From LC029 sp036676475 (GTDB lineage Bacteria > Bacillota > Bacilli > Aneurinibacillales > RAOX-1), in assembly GCA_036676475.1 (NCBI GenBank), contig JAKFCU010000088.1, positions 1 through 64,000 on the forward strand: DNA of 64,000 nucleotides. The letters are read 5' to 3'. The translations under genes were made by a program, and so were the position numbers. The notes beneath the pieces were generated by a model, which worked only from the letters and a program-made list of their open reading frames with translations, searched no databases and was not told the origin of the DNA. Positions 8,485-18,279 of this stretch are shown one piece after another. How positions within the stretch are numbered: position 1 is the stretch's first letter; each line of letters opens with the position of its first letter.

Positions 8485-9000
8485 ATGTCTATACATAAAA
8501 TTGCTGTCGTGACTGCAAGCAACTCTATCTACCGTGGTGAAAGAAACAATGATAGTGTAGAAAAATTGGTTGAACTATTAAAGAGGGATTTGGATAGTGA
8601 AATTTACATTCATCGTGTTGTGCCAGACAATATTGAATTTCTGAAAGAAGCGATGATTGAACTCATTGATCGAGAAAAAGTGGAATTGCTGTTAACGGTC
8701 GGCGGGACGGGATTAAGTCCGGAGGATGTGACGCCTGAGGCTACAGAAATGATCATTGATCGCCATGTGCCAGGTCTTGCAGAGGAGATGAGAAGAGCCT
8801 CACTGGTCAATTCTCGGAGAGCTATGTTAACCCGAGCTATTGCCGGGACCCGAGGGAATACCTTAGTGATCAACTTCCCTGGTAATCCAAAGGGGGTTGA
8901 AGAATGCTTTACAGGCATCTCTGATCAGATACCGCATGCTCTAAATATCATTCAAGGAAATGTTGGCGAAGGCTCCATTACTAGGGAGGAAACGTGGTGA
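8485..9000 (+). CDS. molybdopterin adenylyltransferase, MogA/MoaB family
   Basis: Members of this family adenylylate molybdopterin before metal insertion. The MPT-binding signature TVGGTGLSPEDVTPEAT is visible, with AGTRGNTLVINFPGNPKG in the C-terminal half. Start ATG 8485 has GGGAGGA 5 nt upstream; length is 171 aa. It overlaps the following MoeA-like gene, so the two form a cofactor pair. No other Mo-cofactor genes (moaA, moaC, moaE) are in the window. Confidence 0.9.
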   Translation: MSIHKIAVVTASNSIYRGERNNDSVEKLVELLKRDLDSEIYIHRVVPDNIEFLKEAMIELIDREKVELLLTVGGTGLSPEDVTPEATEMIIDRHVPGLAEEMRRASLVNSRRAMLTRAIAGTRGNTLVINFPGNPKGVEECFTGISDQIPHALNIIQGNVGEGSITREETW

Positions 9001-9986
9001 AATCGTCCTATCTAAAAGAAGTTAGAGTGGAAGATGCTGTAGGAATGAAGCTTGGTCATGACTTGACCCGCATTATTCCAGGGGAGTTCAAAGGTCGAGC
9101 TTTTAGGGCGGGACATACGATTACAGAAGAGGATATTCCGCATCTTTTAGATATCGGAAAAAGGCATATTTACATAATGGATATACCTGAGGGATTCCTT
9201 CATGAGAACGAGGCTGCAGAGCGAATGGCGCTTGCCTTAGCGGGAGATCAGGTCTATATGACGGGACCTGTGGAAGGAAAAATGACCTTGAAATCATCGG
9301 TTCATGGTCTGCTTAAGATAAATCCGAATATTATATATCGGGCTAATCAAATCGATGGGATTTCGGTCTCTACACTTTTCGGCAATCGTGTAGTCAAGGC
9401 AGATCAGCCCTTAGCTGGGCTAAGACCGATTCCTCTGATCATTGAGGAAGAAAAGATCGCTTCCATTGAAAGGTTTGAAGGAATGCCCGCCATCTATGTC
9501 AAGCCTTTTGAAAAGAAAAGAGTAGGCATTGTCACGACAGGAAGTGAAGTCTACACGGGTCGAATTCAAGATAAGTTTGGCCCCATTTTGAGGGAAAAGC
9601 TACAAGAATACGGTTCGGATGTGATCGAGCAGCGTGTGGCTAATGACGAGACAGAGCTCATTCAACGAGAAATCCGCTATTTCTTAGAGCAAGAGGTTGA
9701 TCTTATTCTTGTAACTGGCGGGATGTCGGTTGATCCTGATGATCGAACGCCGGGTGCCATTAAAGGAATCGGTGCCCAGGTCGTACGATATGGGACTCCT
9801 ATGCTTCCGGGATCTATGCTTCTGATTGCATACTTTGGGGATACGGCGATTATGGGCTTACCAGGCTGTGTCATGCATGATCCCTATACATCTTTTGATG
9901 TCTTTTTACCGAGAATCCTCGCAGGCGAAAAGATTGAGGAACAGGATATCATCTCCATTGGTTACGGAGGCTTTCATACTTGTTAA
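8994..9986 (+). CDS. molybdopterin-binding protein, MoeA-like
   Basis: At 330 aa it is shorter than full MoeA (about 400). The MoCF-binding fold lies at about residues 175-315, with RVGIVTTGSEVYTG and VTGGMSVDPDDRTP visible. The N-terminal third (VEDAVGMKLGHDLTRI, then GEFKGRAFRAGHTITEEDI) matches the MoeA N-terminal segment. GTG start at 8994 follows AGGGAGGA and overlaps the stop of the upstream gene by 7 nt. It may insert metal or serve as a sensor-type homologue; the sequence does not decide this. Confidence 0.8.
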   Translation: MVKSSYLKEVRVEDAVGMKLGHDLTRIIPGEFKGRAFRAGHTITEEDIPHLLDIGKRHIYIMDIPEGFLHENEAAERMALALAGDQVYMTGPVEGKMTLKSSVHGLLKINPNIIYRANQIDGISVSTLFGNRVVKADQPLAGLRPIPLIIEEEKIASIERFEGMPAIYVKPFEKKRVGIVTTGSEVYTGRIQDKFGPILREKLQEYGSDVIEQRVANDETELIQREIRYFLEQEVDLILVTGGMSVDPDDRTPGAIKGIGAQVVRYGTPMLPGSMLLIAYFGDTAIMGLPGCVMHDPYTSFDVFLPRILAGEKIEEQDIISIGYGGFHTC

Positions 9987-10003
9987 ATTAATCAGATAGA
10001 GAT

Positions 10004-10036
10004 GCCCCCTATTGAGTATTTTTAAAAGGGGGCTTC
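10004..10036 (+). terminator. probable terminator after the MoeA-like gene
   Basis: GCCCCCT (10004-10010) pairs with AGGGGGC (10027-10033) across a 16-nt loop. The following T-tract is short. A second small hairpin (CCCCTAGAGGGG) follows near 10065-10076, before rex. Confidence 0.5.
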
Positions 10037-10150
10037 CTCGTAGTGCACAAGCAAATAGAAAAAGCCCCTAGAGGGGATAACAAGAGCTTGTGAAAAAGGG
10101 TTGAATCAACGGAGTACACGACCAAATAGAACAAGAAGAGAGGGAGAGGA

Positions 10151-10798
10151 ATGAATCAGGTCATTCCAAAAGTAACAGCGAAAAGATTGCCAATCTATTT
10201 TCGTTATCTGGATAAACTTTCTTCGTTGGGGATTCGGAGAGTTTCATCTGCGGAAATGAGTCGGTCTCTGAATATTGATCCGGCTACGATTCGCAGGGAT
10301 CTATCCTATTTAGGAGCGTTGGGCAGAAAGGGATATGGGTATGATGTGGATTACCTTATTCAATTTTTGCGAGAGTTTTTAAAGCAGGATCATACAACAT
10401 ATGTTATTTTAGTCGGTGTGGGGAATATAGGTACAGCATTATTGCAATACGACTTTCTCAAAAATAATTCAATGATTGTTGCTGCATTTGATAGCGATCC
10501 GAATAAAATAGGGCAACATATTAATGACATACCTATTTATGATCTGGGTAAACTGGAGGAAATCATACGAAAAGAAGAGGCATTGGTCTCTATTTTGACC
10601 GTACCTGTACATGCAGCTCAAGAAGTGACGGATCAATTGGTTAAAGCAGGAATCAAGGGGATCTTAAATTTTACTCCGACACGACTGCAGGTTCCTGAAG
10701 AGATAAAGATCCATCATATTGATTTAAGTATTGAACTGCAAGCTCTCATTTACTTCTTGAAAAATACAGAACCGGTGGTTGAAAGTGTTGATGACTGA
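10151..10798 (+). CDS. rex: redox-sensing transcriptional repressor Rex
   Basis: Rex senses the NADH/NAD+ ratio and represses fermentative and respiratory genes. The N-terminal winged helix (residues 1-75, with NIDPATIRRDLSYLG as recognition segment) is followed by a Rossmann domain with GVGNIGTAL at 89-97 and the AFDSDP turn. Length 215 aa is standard. The ribosome site GAGAGGGAGAGGA precedes the ATG. No full Rex operator (TTGTGAA-N4-TTCACAA) is seen upstream. The tatC start overlaps the rex stop. Confidence 0.96.
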   Translation: MNQVIPKVTAKRLPIYFRYLDKLSSLGIRRVSSAEMSRSLNIDPATIRRDLSYLGALGRKGYGYDVDYLIQFLREFLKQDHTTYVILVGVGNIGTALLQYDFLKNNSMIVAAFDSDPNKIGQHINDIPIYDLGKLEEIIRKEEALVSILTVPVHAAQEVTDQLVKAGIKGILNFTPTRLQVPEEIKIHHIDLSIELQALIYFLKNTEPVVESVDD

Positions 10799-11558
10799 AA
10801 AAGAAATGTCTGTGTTTGAGCATTTGTCAGAGCTGAGAAGGAGACTTATTTGGGTCGTTACAAGCTTTGTGATTTCCATGGCTATGGGTTTTCTCGCGGC
10901 AGAGTCTGTGGTTGAACATATAAAAAAAGACCCGGTTGCGGCTCAGGTATCATGGCACGTATTTGGACTCTCTGATGCTTTACGGATTTATATGCAAGTT
11001 GCTTTTATTATTTCCCTTGTTTTAACACTACCCATTATTTTGTATCATATATGGAAGTTCATCTCTCCTGGATTAATGGAAGAGGAGAGAAAAGCCATCG
11101 TGATTTACATCCCCTTTGCTTTTTTTCTGTTAATCTTGGGCATATCTTTTGGATATTATTTTCTTTTCCCCATGATCATTGAATTTATGTCTGGATTCTC
11201 CAACATCTTAGGGGCAGAGGAGACCTATGGATTAACTCAATACTTTCAATTTTTGTTTAATTTAATAGTGCCTGTAAGTCTTTTATTCGAACTGCCGATT
11301 ATCATTTTATTCCTGACTACCATTCGAGTGGTAAATCCACCGATATTGGTTCATTTACGCAAGTATGCCATCTTTTTGTCCATAGTGATTGCTGCTGTGA
11401 TTACCCCGCCGGATTTCTTATCTAACATTTTGGTAGCAATTCCCATCATTATTCTTTATGAAATTAGTATTTGGCTATCCAAGATAATTTACCGGAAACA
11501 GCTGAAAAGGGATCAAGAAAGAGAAGAAGAGTTTGCCACGATCTATACGGATGAGTAA
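10791..11558 (+). CDS. tatC: twin-arginine translocase subunit TatC
   Basis: TatC is the six-helix membrane receptor that recognises twin-arginine signal peptides. The conserved N-terminus (FEHLSELRRRLIW), the FISPGLMEEERK loop and ITPPDFLSNI are all present. ATG 10791 is the best start; upstream in-frame TTG and GTG codons exist within rex. Length is about 255 aa. In B. subtilis tatAy lies between rex and tatCy, but here no tatA gene is present on either side, so TatA must be encoded elsewhere. Confidence 0.95.
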   Translation: MTEKEMSVFEHLSELRRRLIWVVTSFVISMAMGFLAAESVVEHIKKDPVAAQVSWHVFGLSDALRIYMQVAFIISLVLTLPIILYHIWKFISPGLMEEERKAIVIYIPFAFFLLILGISFGYYFLFPMIIEFMSGFSNILGAEETYGLTQYFQFLFNLIVPVSLLFELPIIILFLTTIRVVNPPILVHLRKYAIFLSIVIAAVITPPDFLSNILVAIPIIILYEISIWLSKIIYRKQLKRDQEREEEFATIYTDE

Positions 11559-11589
11559 CGGTGAAATGAGTTGTTTCACCGTTTTTTTT
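11558..11589 (+). terminator. intrinsic terminator after tatC
   Basis: AACGGTGAAA pairs with TTTCACCGTT across a 7-nt loop and is followed by eight T residues. Confidence 0.9.
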
Positions 11590-11723
11590 GTCCATTAATA
11601 AATTTGCTGTGCCGTTAAAGAAAAAACAATCGGATTCCACGTTCTTGTATGAAGATGTAGTAGATTGGATAGAATGGGGAAGGGAAAAAACCTAATTTTT
11701 ACAAAAAAAATCTAATTTAGGGC

Positions 11724-11752
11724 TTGCAAAGTATGGGAAAAATGACTAATAT
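11724..11752 (+). promoter_or_regulatory. sigma-A promoter of groESL
   Basis: -35 TTGCAA (11724-11729), 17-bp spacer, -10 TAATAT (11747-11752). The CIRCE operator begins 11 bp downstream, the usual groESL arrangement. Confidence 0.75.
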
Positions 11753-11762
11753 AATAATTGTG

Positions 11763-11789
11763 TTAGCACTCATACAAACCGAGTGCTAA
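11763..11789. promoter_or_regulatory. CIRCE operator (HrcA binding site)
   Basis: A perfect consensus TTAGCACTC-N9-GAGTGCTAA lies between the promoter and groES. HrcA bound here represses groESL until heat shock titrates GroEL. hrcA itself is not in the window. Confidence 0.98.
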
Positions 11790-11826
11790 TAAAAAACGCA
11801 ATTGTCCTTAAGGAGGGTGTTCTACA

Positions 11827-12108
11827 GTGTTAAGACCATTAGGTGATCGTGTGGTTATCGAAGCTATCGCTAAAGAAGAAACGACTGCAAGCGGGATTCT
11901 TCTACCAGACACAGCAAAGGAAAAGCCTCAAGAGGGCCGCGTTGTAGCGGTTGGAACTGGCCGTATTGAAAATGGAGAACGTGTAGCTCTTGAAGTAAAA
12001 GAAGGCGATAAGGTTATTTTCTCTAAATACGCTGGAACTGAAGTGAAAATCGATGACAAAGAATTACTCATTATGCGCGAAAACGATATTCTAGCTATTA
12101 TTCAATAA
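11827..12108 (+). CDS. groES: co-chaperonin GroES
   Basis: The 10-kDa heptameric lid of the GroEL chamber. MLRPLGDRVVIE, the mobile-loop region EETTASGILLPDTAKEKPQ and a C-terminal MRENDILAI are characteristic. Length 93 aa. GTG start follows a very strong AAGGAGGGTG site. First gene of the CIRCE-controlled operon. Confidence 0.98.
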   Translation: MLRPLGDRVVIEAIAKEETTASGILLPDTAKEKPQEGRVVAVGTGRIENGERVALEVKEGDKVIFSKYAGTEVKIDDKELLIMRENDILAIIQ

Positions 12109-12129
12109 GCTACTAATCCCCGATAGGGA

Positions 12130-12155
12130 AATGAATCCTTTGAGAAGGATTCATT
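12130..12155 (+). other. perfect hairpin between groES and groEL
   Basis: An 11-bp perfect stem (AATGAATCCTT / AAGGATTCATT) with a TGAG tetraloop and no T-run. It is placed to act as a processing or stabilising element that sets the groES/groEL transcript ratio, not as a full terminator. Confidence 0.6.
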
Positions 12156-12214
12156 CTTGTTACGGATGAAATCAAATAGATTCGAACTACATAGATCAGA
12201 AGGAGGAAGTTTAA

Positions 12215-13825
<1,611 letters not shown>

Positions 13826-13843
<18 letters not shown>

Positions 13844-13918
13844 GAAACGCCCTAAACTCCTGAATTATTAAGGGTTTATACCTAGGTATTGCTTTAAAGG
13901 TAACAAATGGGTAACAAA
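13826..13918. other. left attachment site (attL) of the groEL element
   Basis: Core ATGGGCGGCATGATGTAA (13826-13843) is identical to 49092-49109. Inside the element follow two direct repeats of GGTAACAAA at 13899-13907 and 13910-13918, 11 bp apart. They match a pair with the same 11-bp spacing at the right end and look like integrase arm-type sites. Confidence 0.8.
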
Positions 13919-13919
13919 A

Positions 13920-13965
13920 GAGGTTTTCCATTGAGTTCTTTGAACTTTTTGGGGGCCTCTTTTTT
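13920..13965 (-). pseudogene. residual integrase 3' end, now forming the groEL terminator
   Basis: Read on the minus strand this 46-bp stretch gives KKEAPKKFKELNGKPL, matching the C-terminus of the intact integrase at 15166 (KKEASHKF..LM..L) and of the remnant at 49198. It has lost its stop. On the plus strand the same DNA forms AGAGG...CCTCTTTTTT, so it probably terminates groEL transcription. Confidence 0.55.
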
Positions 13966-14077
13966 AATCAGCTGGTACAAGAATTAATGTAAAAAAGAAT
14001 TTATGTAAAATATACTTCCAAATTTTTTTTTATTTATATATGATTACGTATAGATGAAAAAGATTGGAGGTGGTAGT

Positions 14078-15022
14078 ATGACAACAGAGGCTACGAGCAA
14101 AGTAGTCAAGAGAAAAATAGGGTTTGACGACATGATTAAGCACTTAGAGGAGAAAAATGTAAAGTTTGGTTTAATCTCAAAAGAAGACGCTAAAAACATA
14201 CTTCAAACCTCTAATTATTTTTATAAAATTACAGCATATAGAAAGAACTTTGAAAAAAATAATCGTGGCCAATATATTAAATTGGATTTCAAACTCTTGC
14301 AAGACTTGGCAACTTTAGATATGCGTCTGCGATATTTAGTGTTGCACATGAGTTTAGATATTGAACATTCAATTAAAACGAAGCTTCTTACTGATATAAC
14401 AAACGATCCCAGCGAAGATGGTTATAGTGTTGTTACAGATTTTTTAGCTCATGATGGCAGTTCTATCGATGATTACATGCGTACGTTAAAAAAAGAGAGT
14501 CATTATAACTACGGCCTATATGTTAAACATCATGCCAACCCTCCAATTTGGGTGTTGTTTGAGGTAATGACATTTGGAAATTTTGTTAGTTTCGTTGAAT
14601 TTTATTATGGAAGGAAACGTAAACCTGCACCATATAAAGAAATTCAACAAGTATTGAAGTATGTAAAAAATGTTAGGAATATAGCAGCACATAATAGTCC
14701 TATATTAATGGATATAACAAGTATAAATCAGATTGAAAAACATAAAATAGTAAAACCCATCACTGAATTCACAAAACAGATAGAGGGGTTATCACCTTCA
14801 TCTAGGAAAAAGCGTTTATCAAATCGTAAAATCCATGACTTAACTGCGTTGATTTATGTCCATTATACATTTATCGGTAGCGAGGGTATCAAAAAGGCAA
14901 GATATAGTGATCTTAAACAATTGTTAGATAGAGCCAAAAAAGAAGCAAGTGCATATGATAAACAAGATGGATTAATAGCTGTTTATAAATACTTTGCTAA
15001 ACTAGTTGACTTTATAGCTTAG
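14078..15022 (+). CDS. Abi_2 family abortive-infection protein (HEPN)
   Basis: This is a 314-aa protein of the AbiD/AbiF (Abi_2) family, linked to abortive infection against phages. The N-terminal FDDMIKHLEEKNVKF followed by ILQTSNYFYKITAYRKNF is the family hallmark. RNIAAH (about residue 199) is the HEPN R-x4-H ribonuclease motif, so RNA cleavage is the expected toxic act. Start ATG 14078 follows GGAGGTGG; an ATG at 14054 has no ribosome site. It lies between the left att site and the integrase, ends at a strong terminator, and appears to be a single-gene cargo unit. Confidence 0.85.
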   Translation: MTTEATSKVVKRKIGFDDMIKHLEEKNVKFGLISKEDAKNILQTSNYFYKITAYRKNFEKNNRGQYIKLDFKLLQDLATLDMRLRYLVLHMSLDIEHSIKTKLLTDITNDPSEDGYSVVTDFLAHDGSSIDDYMRTLKKESHYNYGLYVKHHANPPIWVLFEVMTFGNFVSFVEFYYGRKRKPAPYKEIQQVLKYVKNVRNIAAHNSPILMDITSINQIEKHKIVKPITEFTKQIEGLSPSSRKKRLSNRKIHDLTALIYVHYTFIGSEGIKKARYSDLKQLLDRAKKEASAYDKQDGLIAVYKYFAKLVDFIA

Positions 15023-15106
15023 TTAGCGTAGAATTCATTTTAAGGAAAAAATCGGTTCGCCCGGTTTGTAATGGCGGAGTCTACTTCGCATAAGTTTATC
15101 GTGTTA

Positions 15107-15142
15107 GCACCTGCCATTCATTAGGCAGGTGCTTTTAATTTT
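15107..15142 (+). terminator. intrinsic terminator between abi and int
   Basis: GCACCTGCC / GGCAGGTGC stem of 9 bp with an 8-nt loop, followed by TTTTAATTTTTT. It separates the plus-strand abi gene from the convergent integrase. Confidence 0.85.
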
Positions 15143-15165
15143 TTATACATCAGTTAACGAAAAAA

Positions 15166-16389
15166 TTAGAGGCTCTCCATGAGTTGGGCAAACTTATGAG
15201 AGGCCTCTTTTTTCATGGTCTTTGTGATGTGAAGGTAAACGTGCTTGGTGGTTTCATCATCTTTGTGACCCAAACGTTCCATGATCTCCGGTAGGCTTAC
15301 TCCAACTTCGGCAAGCAACGAAGTGTGTGTGTGCCGTAGGGAGTGAGGGGTAAGTTCTTCATTGAGTTTAGAGAGCTTTAGAAGGCGTCTCATGCGACCT
15401 TCAATGAATTTGATGTATTCCGGGTAACCGGGACTCCCATCGTCCATTTTCGCAAATACAAAGTCCTGGTCATGGTATCTATTCCGGTATCTCATCCGAA
15501 CTTTGTTTTGTATTGTTCGATGCTTCTCCAGTTCTTCGACAACAATAGGAGCTATGTCTATGGTCCGCTTGCTCGTAGATGTTTTAGGCGGGAGCAATTG
15601 GTAGTTCTTAATAACATTTAATGGATTGTAATAGGTCTTAGATATGGACAATGTATGGTTATCGAAATCAATATCACGCCATTTTAAAGCACATAATTCA
15701 CCAACTCTCATTCCCGTATGAGCTAAGGTGAGGAAGATGATATAGTCTTTCTCAAGGCCTTTTTCTTTAGCTGTTCGGAGGAAGATAGCCAGTTCTTCTT
15801 TTTCAAGGTATTTAATTTGTTCCTCTTCCTTTTCCAGTTCTTCAATGGTCTTTTTTGTTTTCGGAACGACAGCATACTCGGTTGGATCTTTCTTGATCAA
15901 TTCCATCTCAATAGCTTTCTTGAATATCATTCGACCTGTACGGTGAGCTCCATCCAAGGTGTTGTCCGCAAAACCGCGCTTCTTGAGATCATTCAAGGCA
16001 TTCTGATAATTCTTTCGAGTGATGTCTCTCAACTTTAGCTTTGCAAAGTAATCCATCAGACGAGATATTTCATGTTTCCTGACACGAATCGTGCTTACCT
16101 TCACCTTGCCAGTAGCTTCATACATGGCCAGCCATTCTTCTGAAAACTGCTCAAAGGTGATATTGGATTCCTCGACAAAGGTACCTTGCGACAATTCAGA
16201 AATTAAAAGAGCAGCTGCTTCTTGGGCATCTGTCTTGGTTCTAAACCCTCCCTTCTTTTTTTGTTTTCTTTTCCCTGTTTTCGGATCAATTCCTATATCT
16301 ACAATATACGACCATGTTGCACCACAGGAACACTTTTTAGTTTTCTTTCCATCGCACTTGCAGTGAGGTCTGTAGAAATGCCCTTTCAT
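15166..16389 (-). CDS. int: tyrosine integrase of the groEL element
   Basis: A 407-aa phage-type integrase. A Cys-rich N-terminus (CKCDGKKTKKCSCG) and arm-binding domain are followed by a core-binding domain (about 75-170) and a catalytic domain. The catalytic residues are R228 (GMRVGE), H349 and R352 (HSLR), H375 (LGHKDD) and Y385. The set is complete, so it should be active. It reads toward groEL, the usual layout for an integrase at its own att site. The 3' end of the gene also forms a hairpin with a T-run. Degraded tails of closely related integrases lie at both ends of the element. Confidence 0.95.
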   Translation of the reverse strand: MKGHFYRPHCKCDGKKTKKCSCGATWSYIVDIGIDPKTGKRKQKKKGGFRTKTDAQEAAALLISELSQGTFVEESNITFEQFSEEWLAMYEATGKVKVSTIRVRKHEISRLMDYFAKLKLRDITRKNYQNALNDLKKRGFADNTLDGAHRTGRMIFKKAIEMELIKKDPTEYAVVPKTKKTIEELEKEEEQIKYLEKEELAIFLRTAKEKGLEKDYIIFLTLAHTGMRVGELCALKWRDIDFDNHTLSISKTYYNPLNVIKNYQLLPPKTSTSKRTIDIAPIVVEELEKHRTIQNKVRMRYRNRYHDQDFVFAKMDDGSPGYPEYIKFIEGRMRRLLKLSKLNEELTPHSLRHTHTSLLAEVGVSLPEIMERLGHKDDETTKHVYLHITKTMKKEASHKFAQLMESL

Positions 16390-16581
16390 GTTATCATTCC
16401 TTTCACAAATTTTTTGTCAATTTCCTTGCACCGTTCTATGGGTGCCCAGCACACAATAAGATAGGGATTTGCTAACTACAAAAAAAGTAAAAGGTATATT
16501 AGCCGGCTGAAACACATGTTCCAATTTAGGAAAGTTAGTTTTGTTTATTTTAAAAAAAGAAGAGCCTGATTAGGCGTTAAT

Positions 16582-17160
16582 CTATTCATTCCTTTCATTC
16601 TTTTGCTTAGCCAAATGTTGAAGGAATTTAATGTGTTCAATGGCTTTCTGTTTATCCTCATCGCTAAGTTTTTCAAATTCAAGAAGGAATAAGCTTGATT
16701 GAGGTGTGTCGTTGAAGTCTTCTTTTTTAGGTATTGAGGAAATATAAAGGTGTTGTTTAAGGTAATCATATTGAATCTTTATGTTATCTAAGTTGGATAC
16801 TTCATCAGATAAGTACATCTGGATTATTTCATAAAGGGATTTGGCTTGATCAGTTGAGCGAACGATAGTACCAAAATCAACAATGGTACCTTTTGGGACT
16901 ACATAATCGAACATGCCAGTTAGATCAATTAAGTCCAAATAACCAGCAGCTGCTAATAGTTGTTCAACAGATATATTATTGTGGGCATTTAAGGCGAGTT
17001 TTTTAATTATATTGGCACTAGGTGCTTGATCTATAAGTCCACGCAAATAACGAGATATATACCCAGGGTCAACTTCTGAATCGTTGCCATATTTATTTAT
17101 TGATCTTTTCCCCTTCGCTAATTCTAACCACTTGGCAAATTGTTTTTTATCAAATTTCAT
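16582..17160 (-). CDS. XRE-family repressor of the element
   Basis: A 192-aa protein with an N-terminal Cro/CI-type helix-turn-helix (residues 1-65, DPGYISRYLRGL as recognition part). Its C-terminal half lacks the Ser-Lys residues of a LexA-like self-cleaving protease, so release is more likely by an antirepressor or ligand. It is transcribed divergently from the next gene, and the gap between them holds four palindromic operators. It lies upstream of int on the same strand. I take it as the master repressor that keeps the element quiescent, similar in position to Stl in staphylococcal islands. Confidence 0.8.
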   Translation of the reverse strand: MKFDKKQFAKWLELAKGKRSINKYGNDSEVDPGYISRYLRGLIDQAPSANIIKKLALNAHNNISVEQLLAAAGYLDLIDLTGMFDYVVPKGTIVDFGTIVRSTDQAKSLYEIIQMYLSDEVSNLDNIKIQYDYLKQHLYISSIPKKEDFNDTPQSSLFLLEFEKLSDEDKQKAIEHIKFLQHLAKQKNERNE

Positions 17161-17200
17161 TTATTCCACTCCTTTCTATATACTATTTTACTCTAAAGGG

Positions 17201-17300
17201 TTGCCTGCAGACAATATCGTATAAAAAAATATTGTCTTCAAACAATAAAGGTGTTGATCATTGTCCGTGGACATGATACATTTGTATTGTCAGTAGACAA
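17201..17300. promoter_or_regulatory. four repressor operators in the divergent switch
   Basis: The 14-bp dyad TTGTC-N4-GACAA appears four times. The sites are TTGCCTGCAGACAA 17201-17214, TTGTCTTCAAACAA 17232-17245, TTGTCCGTGGACAT 17261-17274 and TTGTCAGTAGACAA 17287-17300. They fill the gap between the divergent repressor and HTH genes. Confidence 0.85.
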
Positions 17301-17320
17301 TGGTTGGGGGTGGTAAAGGG

Positions 17321-17557
17321 ATGCAGGTTAATGCAGATGCATTAATAAAGTTGGCTGAAAATCGAGGCTGGAGTATTCCTGAATTAGCTAATCAATTGAG
17401 CATAAACTACTCGTATTTATATCGAGTATTAAACGGTGAAAAAAGTGGTGGAGCCAAATTGTTCATCGGGATGCTCTTTCTATGCCGGCAAGAAAACCTG
17501 AATATTGATGATTATATTTTTTTAAACAGATCATTGTCTGCAAACAACAAGAGTTGA
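17321..17557 (+). CDS. small HTH protein of the switch (Cro-like)
   Basis: A 78-aa protein, essentially one helix-turn-helix (WSIPELANQLSINYSYLYRVLNGE). The frame opens at 17300 within an operator, but the ATG at 17321 follows GGGGGTGG and is the better start. It is divergent from the repressor with operators between and a fifth operator overlapping its 3' end, so it fits a Cro-type early regulator. The HTH match is clear; the role is inferred from position. Confidence 0.75.
   Translation: MQVNADALIKLAENRGWSIPELANQLSINYSYLYRVLNGEKSGGAKLFIGMLFLCRQENLNIDDYIFLNRSLSANNKS
17534..17547. promoter_or_regulatory. fifth operator, ahead of the xis-like gene
   Basis: TTGTCTGCAAACAA matches the four operators upstream. 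It lies at the end of the small HTH gene, about 75 bp before the excisionase-like gene, so that gene may be repressed by the same protein. Confidence 0.75.
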
Positions 17558-17620
17558 GATAAAGTAAGCTTACCCCTTATTTATCTCTATTTATCTTCAA
17601 TTAATGAAGGAGGTGATTGT

Positions 17621-17845
17621 GTGGTATTTGACGATTTGCCAGACATTCTTACAGCTCAGGATATAGCATCATATTTACATATTTCCCGCCGTCGTGTATA
17701 TGAATTGTTTCAAATGAGGGAATCCAATGGAGGAATCCGAAGTTTCAGCATTGGAAATTCAAAACGAGTGGACAAGCAAGACTTTATCCGATGGATAGAA
17801 AAAAGGAAAGAAGAAGCAGCTCAAGTGAAATGTTTTATATCATGA
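17621..17845 (+). CDS. excisionase-like helix-turn-helix protein
   Basis: A 74-aa MerR/HTH_17-type protein. ILTAQDIASYLHISRRRVYELF is the helix-turn-helix, and the IGNSKRVDKQDFIRWIEKRKEE end is typical of excisionase-family winged helices. GTG start with AAGGAGGTGATTGT upstream. Proteins of this size and placement usually bend att DNA for excision or activate early genes. Its position between the switch and the primase supports either role. Confidence 0.75.
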   Translation: MVFDDLPDILTAQDIASYLHISRRRVYELFQMRESNGGIRSFSIGNSKRVDKQDFIRWIEKRKEEAAQVKCFIS

Positions 17846-18279
17846 AGTATTCAATATAATCGCTTGAATTATCAAACTGATTGTTCTAAGAGATTTGATA
17901 TAAAAGCAAAAAAAGATTTCCAAGCCACGAAGAATATTCAGAGTTTTTTACAACCGATCTTACGTGAGTGTGTAAAGAGCACAAGTAATTTATCTTCGAA
18001 AGGCAATAGAATCTCGATTAAAGCTTAATATTTGTAGCTAGTTGGGGATCCGATCTCCAACATATGCCCTAACATTATCCTTAATGCCCGCTATTCCAAA
18101 TAAGATAGAGAAATCTCACGATTATGCAATTGGTGGAAATTACCCATTTTGTTGCAATAGTATCTATAGATTATAAGATCAGATGGAATAGAACTTAGAA
18201 AGACGGCGTTAAAAGGTAATAGAAAAATATTACTTGAAGGATTGATGAATGGGGGGTGCATAAAAGGAGAGGATTTTTT
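17846..18279 (+). other. 434-bp gene-free leader before the primase
   Basis: No gene longer than 30 codons with a ribosome site, no strong hairpin and no operator copy is visible here. The stretch presumably carries the primase promoter, but I cannot place it confidently. Confidence 0.5.

Noticed and set aside
10085..10110. Rex operator upstream of rex
   Set aside because: CTTGTGAAAAAGGGTTGAATCAAC resembles only one half of the Rex consensus; the second TTCACAA arm is missing.
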